From Carpediemonas membranifera (Eukaryota > Fornicata), in the NCBI GenBank assembly GCA_019828565.1, contig JAHDYR010000007.1, forward strand, positions 310,001-374,000: a DNA stretch of 64,000 bases, given 5' to 3'. The notes below the pieces were generated by a model, which saw only the letters and a program-made list of their open reading frames with translations, was not told the DNA's origin and made no database searches. Below are positions 39,031-47,465 of this stretch, piece by piece; position 1 is the stretch's first letter; every line of letters begins with the position of its first letter. Made by a program: the position numbers and the translations under genes.

Positions 39031-39243
39031 ATGACACAAGCGTACAGGAGCATACTTTCCATCATTGGCACGGCAGTTGCTGCCGAAATGATTATTAGAG
39101 CGTGCGGCACCGGAGCTGATCGCCTTCTTGACTATGCCGCGGGTAAAAAGGGGGAGCCATGCCACGATCCCGCCGATGACGTTGAGAAAATAGCACGCAG
39201 GGCAGCATTGGCGGCTGTGAAGGAATATGCCGCCCACCAGTGA
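39031..39243 (+). CDS. Mini-protein (70 aa), paralogue of the 38493 gene
   Basis: MTQAYRSILSIIGTAVAAEM starts with a hydrophobic helix; the C-terminus DDVEKIARRAALAAVKEYAAHQ is an amphipathic helix resembling DVDEIVRKAVREALAQYE of its upstream neighbour. No longer in-frame ATG makes sense. Function unknown. Confidence 0.55.
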   Translation: MTQAYRSILSIIGTAVAAEMIIRACGTGADRLLDYAAGKKGEPCHDPADDVEKIARRAALAAVKEYAAHQ

Positions 39244-39583
39244 TGGCAGCCAGGTAAAGACCATTGATGTTCAGATGACCCAAAGCCGGCACCACAGGCG
39301 TTGTGCACCTACGCATGACGCAATGGGCGTTGCAAGGTGGGCTCATGAGAGCACTGGCAGTTGTCCAGGCGTGCGGCAGAGGCAGCACGGAGCAGGCCGG
39401 GAAATGCCAGGTGATACACTTGAGGGGGCGAGAGCGACGGGGACGCTGCTGGGCTGGGGCGTCTGGGAGACCGAGCAGGACCGAGAGAGGAGCCCAGCGC
39501 AGAGCGGTGCTACGCCAGTCGTCACAGGGCGGGAAAGGCTGCCACTGCGCACAAACTATCGTGCTTTACCTCTTCACTACGAA
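39244..39583. other. Intergenic stretch, nothing recognised
   Basis: About 340 bp between two converging small genes. No promoter, RNA gene or repeat seen. Confidence 0.5.
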
Positions 39584-39739
39584 TTAGAACTCACCGGAGC
39601 GCTTAATGAAGCCCATACCAGCCCCGATCGTATCCACACGAGCCTGGACGGTGTGATTGCCCTGGCAACCAGGGAGCTCGCTAGGAGGATTAGTAGGAGT
39701 CATTGCCGACGGATTTCCACCAACAGCTGTGTTGCCCAT
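39584..39739 (-). CDS. Mini-protein MGN...SGEF (51 aa), possible N-myristoylated
   Basis: ATG at 39739: MGNTAVGGNPSAM at the start and KRSGEF at the end. A second gene with the same start and end (MGNAAQYN...VSGEF, 50 aa) lies at 50596-50444, on the other side of Chromo-9. The DNA at both 3' ends is also alike (TTAGAACTC-CCGGAG on the plus strand). MGNxA fits an N-myristoylation start. The Chromo-9 insertion duplication ends 18 bp upstream of this ATG. Confidence 0.55.
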   Translation of the reverse strand: MGNTAVGGNPSAMTPTNPPSELPGCQGNHTVQARVDTIGAGMGFIKRSGEF

Positions 39740-39761
39740 GAGTCTTCTGCGTCTGAAAATG

Positions 39762-39804
39762 TGTAGTCTCGGTGAGAGAAATCAATCAAGTGCAGTTTAC
39801 CACA
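39762..39804 (-). repeat. Chromo-9 3' LTR (43 bp)
   Basis: Identical to the 5' copy; AAATG outside, purine tract inside. Confidence 0.9.
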
Positions 39805-39811
39805 TCGCCCC

Positions 39812-40464
39812 CTAGTGGCGAGAACGCCTAGCGTGTTGGACAAGGTAGTCCTGGCAGACCTTGTTGAAGTGGGCGTTTGAGTCACGATACTGGATAAACG
39901 CATCGTTGGTGAGGAGCTCAGTGATGGGTACGTCTTGGTCCTCGTCGGCCTCGTAGCCGAGCCAACGCACCTGGCACATGGGCATGCCCGTGTCAGCGCG
40001 CTTGAACCACTTGACAATGTGGTCGACGATCCCGTGGGGAGTGTCCTGGACGAAGTACTTGCGAGCTTCGTCGACCGTGAGGCGCTCCTGGAGCTTCGCC
40101 AGGCGACTGGCGTGCCTCTTGATAGTCTTGCCGGTGACAGGGTTCTCAAGGAGGTAGCCCTGGTCTTCGGTGGCGGCCCAAACCCGGTAGGGGCCACGCA
40201 TCTTGAACTCGAGGCGAGGAACTGGGGCGTCGCGCTGCACGAGGACCCAGTCGCCGGGAGAAAGCTGGGAAGCGAGAGTGGGATAGAACCTGTCTTTCAC
40301 CCCCTTCCTGGTGAGCTGAGCAGCTTTGATTGCGGCCATGGTGTGGATGGCACGGTCCATGGTCTCTTGGCTGACGCTCGATGTATCTGGGGCAGTCCTG
40401 GGCCCGTTCTTGACCTGGTGGTGGATGAGAGCCGCTGAAAAGGCGGCCTCGTGAGGCGTACGGC
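39812..40464 (-). pseudogene. Chromo-9 integrase C-terminus with chromodomain-like end
   Basis: Resumes after Chromo-10 as TPHEAAFSAALIHHQVK; MDRAIHTMAAI at 40360 is internal and not a start. Contains LSPGDWVLVQRDAPVP, the GPY/F-like MRGPYRVWAATEDQGY and a chromodomain-like end (GIVDHIVKWFKRADTG, CQVRWLGYEADEDQDVPI). The last cage tryptophan is lost (DQDVPI). Ends 7 bp before the 3' LTR. Confidence 0.8.
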
Positions 40465-40548
40465 TGTGGTTTGGAAGAGAAAGAGTTTACGAGTAAAAAG
40501 AGGTTTGGACCCTCCCAGGGATATTGGTAGATATTAATACTGACTACA
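40465..40548 (-). repeat. Chromo-10 3' LTR (84 bp)
   Basis: Identical to the 5' copy; CGGC outside, polypurine tract inside. Confidence 0.92.
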
Positions 40549-41167
40549 CTTCCCCCCCATGGCCAAGCAGTCGCGCGGCCATCACCACAACCAACATCTG
40601 GTATTACGTGGGGCTAGAGCCACCAATCGAACTTGGGATTACGCTCGCTCATGCCGAACCACTATTGGAATTATCGACGGGATAACGACAACCAACTTCT
40701 GGGATTACGTCTTATTGCAACCTCCAGGTGAGGTATTATGCGTAGTAAGGTGTGACCGAAAGATTCGAGGATGATATCAAAAAGATTCGGAAAAGATCTA
40801 TGCAGCGCTGCTAATTAAGATATGGGTTCAGGAGCTCCTGTATAAGTATAAAAAGGACGTACCACAGCCCCGCCCCCTCGCGGGCACTCTGGGGCTCGCG
40901 CTCGACTCGGGAATTCTGGCCCCGAGCATTTTTAGGCATTTCGCCATCGCTCATACAGAAAGTTCTGGTACGTTGGGCTGATCCGCCCCATTCTTACACA
41001 GTGCCCGAAAAAGGGGTTTTCGAGCCCCAATTCGGCTTCGTTGGCGAGTTCTGACTCTTTTTGTTCTGCGCTGTACCGAAAGTTAACCAACATCATAAGC
41101 ACTGCTCCACGGACGGTAGAAGTCTCGTGGACTGTGTTTGAGATATAAATATTGTGAATAGTCCGTC
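40549..41167. other. Leader and promoter-like region of the Chromo-10 antisense gene
   Basis: 619 bp between the 3' LTR and the antisense ATG. Contains the polypurine tract of Chromo-10, several TGGxATTACG-like words (40598, 40632, 40700), and a GTATAAGTATAAAAAGG box near 40840. No other ORF recognised. Confidence 0.4.
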
Positions 41168-42338
41168 ATGGGGATCACTATGGGCACTTCCATTCGTCAT
41201 TTGGGAAAAGTGCAGGATATGTCGCTTTTTCCTGAGGAAAAGCGGCCAAACATGGCGGATACGCGTGCGCTCGACCAAATTCGTGAGCTTTCGATGGAGT
41301 TAACTGATGACGATTATCGCAAGGTGCTCGAAAATGCCCTTGCGACGATTGCTCGGACGCAACGCTATAAGGCCCGCACGATGAGCGCCCTGCAGAAGAG
41401 GGCCATCCGCAAGAGCGGCGGGAATGCCTCCCAGATGCCCATGATGCGGTTTGTGCGCCTCTATTCTTCTTACCTAGGATCTTCACCGTGCCGGCAACTT
41501 CCGCTCGGGAGCTCTGCCGTGTGCCGGTGGGGGTGTGATGGAGGGGTGCTTCACGAAGCAGGCAGACCAGCTCGCCGATGTGGTTCGACGGTGCTTGGCT
41601 GGCTACGTTAACTTCGTTGAGGTGCCCCTCGAGGGGATCTTCGATCACCTCTCCACCGGCACGCTGTGGAGCAAGGACGCAGGCGGCTTGCTCGATCTGT
41701 CAGCCGGCCTGCTGGTCCAGCTCCAGCGAGAGCATCGTGCGCTCCGCTTCCTGCGGGAGGCGTCTCGCAGCCGTGCCGAAACCGACTCCGGCATAGTCCG
41801 CGACGCCGTTGACGCCGGCGTTTTCGATCTCAAGGGCAACGGCTCAAACAGGTACGTCACCCCGGAGACCCTGTTCTCGCTCTCCCGCGCTCTCGGCTGC
41901 GGCCAGAGCCTGGCCCGCCGCACCCTGTACCGGGTCGCCGTCTTGGCCCTCGCCCCAGACTACTACCGCTTGTTCCTCCACGGGGAGCGTAGCGAGAACG
42001 TCTCAGTCACCGCCACTCACTGGGCCGCCCTGGTCGCTAACCTCCGCGCCATGGACGAGCTTCCGTCCCTGCCGGAGCGGCTCGGTCTGGCCATGCAGGT
42101 CTCTGACCCTGAGCGCGAGTACGAGGTCCTTGACGTGCTGGGTCACGAGATCCTGACGGCTGGATCCGACCGCCGACTCATTCTTCACGTTCAGTACGCG
42201 GGCTACACTGCCCCTACCTGCACTGGTCTGGACGAGACCCTCGCTGCCGTCAGCGTGGCTCGCGAGTATCTGATCGACTTTGAGCTCGAGGACTGGATCA
42301 AGGGCCCTGACGACGAGTCCGATGACGACTACCAATAA
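41168..42338 (+). CDS. Antisense gene inside Chromo-10, with a chromodomain-like C-terminus
   Basis: Plus-strand gene convergent with pol. First frame 41168 (MGITMGTSIRHLGKV, then MADTRALDQIRELSMELTDD and a basic helix RTMSALQKRAIRKS); near 41477 the protein moves to the next frame (DLHRAGNFRSGALPC, MEGCFTKQADQLADVVRRC) and runs to 42338. The end EYEVLDVLGHEIL, RLILHVQYAGYTAPT resembles a chromodomain start (Y-V--I, L--WxGY), followed by an acidic tail GPDDESDDDYQ. A GATATAAATATTG box lies 20-30 bp upstream of the first ATG. Codon periodicity is good. No known family; possibly a captured gene. Confidence 0.55.
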
Positions 42339-42357
42339 ATCTTGATTGAGAATCCGT

Positions 42358-43175
42358 TTACTGCCTGGAGTGCGCAGCACGGTGTAGTTCTCTCTGCTCA
42401 AGAAAGTCCTCAAACTTGTCACAGCCATCGACATTCTCGAATGGCTCCCACGAAGCTTCGTCCGGCTCATAGCCCAGCCACTCAACCAAGTATTCGCGAT
42501 TCTCGACCGGACCGGAGTCGGGCCGGGACTTCACAATCTTGCTCGGTATATACTCGGCCGCAACAGTGTTAGCCAAGCGAGTAACTTGCTCCACGGACAT
42601 GTCGCCGTGATCGAACGGGAGGACCCGGGAAGCGTCGACCCTGAACTGCTTCAGAGATTCAAGGTCACGCACAGTATAGGCAACAACCTTGTTGTACTCC
42701 TGGTGCACCGACACTAGTGCCATTGGGCCACGCAGGCCGGCGGCGAATTTGTCGGGTGGTCTGTCGGGGTAAGCCACCAGGACGTACGGAGTCGAAACCG
42801 TGGCACGGGCGTCCGGCCTGTACTGCTGTAGGAGCCGCTTGCTCTTAATGCGCTCGGCAGCCATGAGCCGGTACGCCTTGGCCTCGGACAGCCAGTCCTC
42901 TTGCTGGTCAACGATATACGTCTCACCCGGCGCGATAACGGTAATGTCCTTTGGCACTCGCATCTCGGTGCCATACAGGATCTCGGCTGGGGAGAGTCGA
43001 GTAGGGACTCGAGGGGTCGAGTTAACAAGGTATTGGGCAATCGGTAAGCTGTGGACCCAATCATTGGATCTAAACTGGTAACGACGTGCTGTCAGGATGG
43101 ACTTAACCGACACATTCGCTCGCTCTACTAACCCATTCGACTGGGGATGATGAGCCGTCGTCTTTCTCGTTGTAA
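42358..43175 (-). pseudogene. Chromo-10 integrase C-terminal part with chromodomain
   Basis: Continuation of the polyprotein after the shift: KTTAHHPQSNGLVERA supplies the catalytic glutamate. Then LYGTEMRVPKDITV, the GPM-type RGPMALVSVHQEYN, and a good chromodomain (EYIPSKIVKSRPDSG, YLVEWLGYEPDEASWEPF, DKFEDFLEQ). No ATG offers a natural start. Its end lies 20 bp from the end of the antisense gene. Confidence 0.82.
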
Positions 43176-46100
43176 AACCCGAGTCGGGCACTCAGGTCGT
43201 TAAAGACTGCGTTGACGAACTGGGATCCTCCATCCGTCTGCAGTACCTTCGGTACGCCGTATCGGAGGACCCAGTTATTGACAAACGCCCTGGACGTCTC
43301 GACCGCTCGGGTAGTCTGGAGCGGGACAAGCTCAGTCCAACGTGAGCACATGTCTATTACAACGAGGATATACTTATAGGTCGTGCCGTCGACCGTGCAC
43401 GAGGTAGCGGACATAGTGTCCATGGCCACTCGGTCGAAGGGGTGCTCGACCGCGGTGTGCAAACCCGCATCGGAAGAGGCCGGGGGCTTACGCCTTAACT
43501 GGCATATTGGGCACTTGGCGATATAGTCGTCCACGTCCTTCTGGCGGACACGTACGCCCCAGTCTCGAAGAAGGTTCTTGGTCGCCCAGGCGGACAAGTG
43601 AGCCCCGGCGAAGTGATGCGCCTTCTGCAGCCTGTCCGCGACTTGGGTATCGAGGGTGTTAGCGAACACGCGAGAAAGGCCATCTGCTGCCCCGTTGTCA
43701 ACACCCGGAACGTGACGTATGGTGAAATCGAGGTCAGCTAGTTGGTCGTACCATCTACGGACCTTGGGGTTGATGGACTTGGCCATGAACAGCAGGTTGC
43801 GGTGATCAGTACGGATGGTAAAGTGCGTCCACGAGAGGAATTTCCGCCAACGCTGGACGGCCAGGATGATTGCGTAGGCTTCCTGCTCTGTGGTACTCCA
43901 CCTAGTCTGGACCGCGGAGAATGCGTGGGACATGAAAGCGATCGGCTGCCCGTCCTGTAGTAATACGGCGCCGCATCCCACGTCTGAGGCATCGGTCATG
44001 AGGACATGTGTCGCGTCCGTCTTGAAGTGAACGAGGGAGACCCGCTTAAGGAGCTCGGCGATAACGTCGCCCAGGGCCGCTTGCTGACCCGGCCCACCGG
44101 GTTCGGCCTTGCCAGCCGACACCTGCAACAGAGGATGAGCTCGGGACGCGAAGTTGGGCACGAAGTCACGGAAATAATTGAGGAAACCGACGAGTGCCTG
44201 TGCGGACCGCTTGCTGGTCGGTAGTTTCAGCTTCTTAATGTCGTCGATGCGGTCTTCGGCAATCCTCACGGTGTCTCCGGACACGAGTCGACCCAGGAAC
44301 TCGACCTCAGCCGCGGCGAAGACGCACTTATCGCGACCTAGGTGTAGGTCATACTCTTGGCAACGTTTCAGGACGTCCCATAGGTTCCTTATGTAGGAAG
44401 GCTCGTCCCGACCCATGACAATAATGTCATCGATGTAAATAAGGCACTTCCCTGCCGAGATCAGGTCGGAGAAAGCCTGCTCCATGGCCCACTGGAAATG
44501 AGAACCAGCGTTACGCAGACCAAAGGGCATAGTCGTGTACTCAAACCGTCCAAGGGGAGTCCCGAAGGCGGTCAGAGGACGAGAACGGTCCGTCAGTGCC
44601 ACCTGATGGTAGCCGGCCTTGCAGTCGAGCGTAGCAAAGATGGTATTACCCCTGAGCTTAGCTAGACAATCCTCTATGATCGGGATAGGGTAGTTGAACG
44701 GGGGAGTCTTCGCGTTGACCAAACGGAAGTCGATAACGAACCGGGTACGGTCCTTCCCCTTTGGGACCAAGAATGCCGGTGAGGAGTAAGCCGATGCTGA
44801 TGGCTGGATGAAGCCATGTCGGGACAGGTCGTCAAGGTGTTCCTGGAGAAGTGTCTTCTTCTCCGGCGGCATGAAGAACTCGCGGCTAAAGACGGGTTCA
44901 TCATCAGACAAGACTAGATCGTAAGGGATGAGCTTACTCGGACGCCCTACTCTGTCCTCGAACAGGCCGACAAACCGCGCGAGCAGTCTGTCCTGAAGGG
45001 AAGACGACTTGTCAGACAAGGTGAATAGGCTCAACTTCTGGGGAGTAATGACCGTTGAGACGTCTTCAGCCTGCTCGGCGTCATTGGCGTCAGACTCCTC
45101 GCAGTCGTCAATCTGAGGAAGGATCCCCAGGGTGACCATATCAGGGTACCCAATGATTAGATCGTACTCTGAGGGTAGGAGGTACGCACGAGTAGTAAAG
45201 GTGCACCCACGGGGGACCAGAGCTGATTTGGCAAAGGTTACTTCGGTGGAAATAGTCTGGTCGACTGTGATGACTCCAGCCGGTGTCGTCACCTCGACCG
45301 GGTCACAATGCAGGATCTTTTCGCCGGACCTCTCGGCCACTTGCGGCGATATGAAGGTTGCTGACGCGCCACAGTCGAACAACATCGACTCTGCGCTGGT
45401 CCTGTATATGGATCCTGACACAATCGGAAGAGCCTGCGCTCTGCGTTTGCTAGACGCCGCGAAACAAGACAAATAAGAATAGTTCTGGACCTTTATACGG
45501 TCACAGAACTCTCTCTTGTGGCCCTCGCGCCCGCACTTCTCACACTTGGACTTGGGCTTCCGGCACTCGGGGCTGAAATGGCCCTTGCCCCCGCAGTTGT
45601 AACAGGTTGGGGTCGTGCTGGTAGGGCGAGCCCGATCGCGGGACCGCTTGTCCGGGCGGTGATGGTCATGCGGGCGGTCACGACGGTCGTAGGGGCGGTC
45701 TCGGCGGTCATCTCGGCGGTCACGACGGTCGCGCTGGTTACGGCTCTGGCCGCGTTGCGGATGGGCGCCTGGCACGGGCGCTGTCGGACGGCGCGACTGA
45801 TCGGAGCGGATCGCCTCGGTGAACGGAGCAAGGTACTCAGCCGACTCGGCTACGTCGCGTGCCGTCTTCATGGTGTATTGCTGGGTCTCCGCCAGTGAGC
45901 AACCCTCAGTCTGCTCCTTCAGTCTGTAGTAGAGGGATTGGCCCTTCACAGCAAAGGCCCGCAAGTAGGCTTCACGAATGGTGTCATCCTCGTCCATGTT
46001 AAGGCACTCCAACAAGGTGTTGAACTGCGAGTTGAGCTTCGACACCTCGAGCGGCGTGAACGCCGCGATGCGCAGCCTGATAAGGTTCAGGCATTGTTCC

Positions 46101-46399
46101 TTTCTGGTGGGGCGCAAGGCAGCGGCGAGTCGCTGCATGATGATCTTCTCTCTGAGCTTGCGTGATGAAGTGGAAGGTTCGTCGTCATGTTGGTCACCCT
46201 GAGGAAGCGGAACCTCCTCTAGGGTCTCTAAGCCTAGCACTTGTGATGCATAGGACTGGATCTCCGGGCTTATAAGCTTGCGGAGCTTCGCCTTACCTCC
46301 TCTAGCCTTAAAGTCACGCAGTGACGTCGTAAAAGCTACGAAAGCGCTGAATGTTGCCTCTTTCAGGAGCGGCGCTTGTTTTTTCTGTTCTCTACCCAT
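43103..46399 (-). CDS. Chromo-10 Gag-Pol polyprotein through the integrase core
   Basis: 1098 residues from ATG 46399 (MGREQKKQAPLL). Gag has an Arg/Asp-rich repeat linker (DRRDRPYDRRDRPHDHH) and two zinc knuckles (CYNCGGKGHFSPEC, CEKCGREGHKREFC). The protease active site reads MLFDCGASATFI: DCG where DTG/DSG is usual. RT: RFVIDFRLVNAKT, TLDCKAGYHQVAL, FGLRNAGSHFQWAM, catalytic LIYIDDIIVMG; RNase H: LMTDASDVGCGA, IRTDHRNLLFM; integrase: CPICQLRRK, VAMDTMSA, LQTDGGSQF. A one-base shift near 43165 sends the rest out of frame. Confidence 0.88.
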   Translation of the reverse strand: MGREQKKQAPLLKEATFSAFVAFTTSLRDFKARGGKAKLRKLISPEIQSYASQVLGLETLEEVPLPQGDQHDDEPSTSSRKLREKIIMQRLAAALRPTRKEQCLNLIRLRIAAFTPLEVSKLNSQFNTLLECLNMDEDDTIREAYLRAFAVKGQSLYYRLKEQTEGCSLAETQQYTMKTARDVAESAEYLAPFTEAIRSDQSRRPTAPVPGAHPQRGQSRNQRDRRDRRDDRRDRPYDRRDRPHDHHRPDKRSRDRARPTSTTPTCYNCGGKGHFSPECRKPKSKCEKCGREGHKREFCDRIKVQNYSYLSCFAASSKRRAQALPIVSGSIYRTSAESMLFDCGASATFISPQVAERSGEKILHCDPVEVTTPAGVITVDQTISTEVTFAKSALVPRGCTFTTRAYLLPSEYDLIIGYPDMVTLGILPQIDDCEESDANDAEQAEDVSTVITPQKLSLFTLSDKSSSLQDRLLARFVGLFEDRVGRPSKLIPYDLVLSDDEPVFSREFFMPPEKKTLLQEHLDDLSRHGFIQPSASAYSSPAFLVPKGKDRTRFVIDFRLVNAKTPPFNYPIPIIEDCLAKLRGNTIFATLDCKAGYHQVALTDRSRPLTAFGTPLGRFEYTTMPFGLRNAGSHFQWAMEQAFSDLISAGKCLIYIDDIIVMGRDEPSYIRNLWDVLKRCQEYDLHLGRDKCVFAAAEVEFLGRLVSGDTVRIAEDRIDDIKKLKLPTSKRSAQALVGFLNYFRDFVPNFASRAHPLLQVSAGKAEPGGPGQQAALGDVIAELLKRVSLVHFKTDATHVLMTDASDVGCGAVLLQDGQPIAFMSHAFSAVQTRWSTTEQEAYAIILAVQRWRKFLSWTHFTIRTDHRNLLFMAKSINPKVRRWYDQLADLDFTIRHVPGVDNGAADGLSRVFANTLDTQVADRLQKAHHFAGAHLSAWATKNLLRDWGVRVRQKDVDDYIAKCPICQLRRKPPASSDAGLHTAVEHPFDRVAMDTMSATSCTVDGTTYKYILVVIDMCSRWTELVPLQTTRAVETSRAFVNNWVLRYGVPKVLQTDGGSQFVNAVFNDLSARLGFYNEKDDGSSSPVEWVSRASECVG

Positions 46400-46404
46400 A
46401 GGTA

Positions 46405-46416
46405 AGTACTAGTACT
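46405..46416. other. Palindrome at Chromo-10 LTR edge (AGTACTAGTACT)
   Basis: A perfect 12-bp palindrome starting on the LTR terminal base; the gag ATG (46399) is 5 bp further. Confidence 0.85.
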
Positions 46417-46499
46417 GTGGTTTGGAAGAGAAAGAGTTTACGAGTAAAAAGAGGTTTGGACCCTCCCAGGGATATTGGTAGATATTAATACTGACTACA
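46416..46499 (-). repeat. Chromo-10 5' LTR (84 bp)
   Basis: Identical to 40465-40548. Contains a TATTAATA box near the transcription-start side. Confidence 0.92.
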
Positions 46500-47465
46500 C
46501 GGCCACCGAGAGCAGCCGAAGGCGTAGAGTTGATGTTCAGCTCCGTCTGTTGCATGACGCTGCGCCATGTATGACGATTGTTGCCGTCGATCAGTGTAGA
46601 GATGCCAACGCGTAGATGCCGGTTGATCTCACGGTTCTGGCGCTCAACAAGTCCGTTTGCTTCGTGTCGAAGAGGAGTAGTGTTATGGTGTACGATACCA
46701 TACTGTGAGCAGAACTTAGAGAACTCGTGGTTGCAGAACTCCGATCCTGAATCGGTTTGAATAATGTCTGGGCATGCAAGTCTGGAGATGATGACGTCTT
46801 TGACCTGGTCAATAATTTCTCGCGGCTCCTTAGTGCGCAGGGGTATGATTCGCGTGAGGCGAGTGCCAACATCGATGCATGTGAGGATGTATTTGAAGCC
46901 TTGGTCGGCCGGGTCGATAGGGCCTATGAGGTCCATGTGGACGACACAGAGCGGCGGTGCTGTCTGGATCATGCCTGGCGTGAACTGCACGTTCGTTCTG
47001 TTGGTCTGCTTAGCGCAGGTGACGCAATTCGTGACGTAACGTGAGACGTCCTCCCTGGCCCCGGGCCAAGAAAGTTCAGCGACATCTAGAAGGCGGAGCG
47101 TCGTCTCGACACCCGCGTGGTGTCTGTTATGGACGAAGAGGAAGCGCTCTTTCTTGAGCTGCTCGGGAAGGGACTCCATTAGTAGGGTCGGCACGCGCGA
47201 AAGGCCATCGGCCGCTGTGTTAGCGCACCCGTCGACATGTACGAGCTCCGTGATGCTGTACTGGGCAACCTCCAGTGCCCAGCGGGCGACCTTTGGGGTC
47301 TCGGACCGGGCCATGAATGTGAGGTTGCGACTGTCGGTATGTAGTATGATGTTCGAGCCCGCAAGGATTGAGCGAAAGCGCGACAGCGTGGACACGATGG
47401 CGAACATCTCCTGCTCGACGGTGGTCCATCGGGCCTCCGTATCAGAGAGCTTCTTGCTGTAAAAA
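46500..47465 (-). pseudogene. Chromo-9 RNase H and integrase, interrupted by Chromo-10
   Basis: RNase H motifs VEQEMFAIVSTL, LHTDSRNLTFM and NTAADGLSRVP; integrase zinc residues (HNRHHAGVETT, CVTCAKQ) and D,D,E core (VHMDLIGPI, IQTDSGSEF, HEANGLVERQN). Coding enters the Chromo-10 LTR at 46499 after ...SAALGGR. Out-of-frame relative to the RT part by one base. Confidence 0.82.

Larger units (their letters stand above)
40465..46499 (-). mobile_element. Chromo-10: Ty3/gypsy chromovirus with 84-bp LTRs, TSD CGGC, and an antisense gene
   Basis: Identical 84-bp repeats at 40465-40548 and 46416-46499 (plus strand TGTGGTTTGG ... CTGACTACA), flanked by CGGC (40461-40464, 46500-46503). Minus-strand Gag-Pol (46399-43103, then 43191-42358 after a shift). 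About 1.8 kb of extra DNA follows before the purine tract GGGGGGGAAG and 3' LTR; this extra DNA carries a plus-strand gene (41168-42338). At 6035 bp it is the largest element here. It sits inside the Chromo-9 integrase. Confidence 0.93.

Noticed and set aside
45660-45730. CRISPR-like or satellite repeat in the GGCGGTCACGACGGTCG run
   Set aside because: It encodes the Arg/Asp-rich linker of the Chromo-10 Gag between capsid and zinc knuckles; low-complexity coding, not an array.
46409-46499. Integrase frame of Chromo-9 extending to 46409
   Set aside because: The last codons are Chromo-10 LTR sequence; the true continuation is at 40464.
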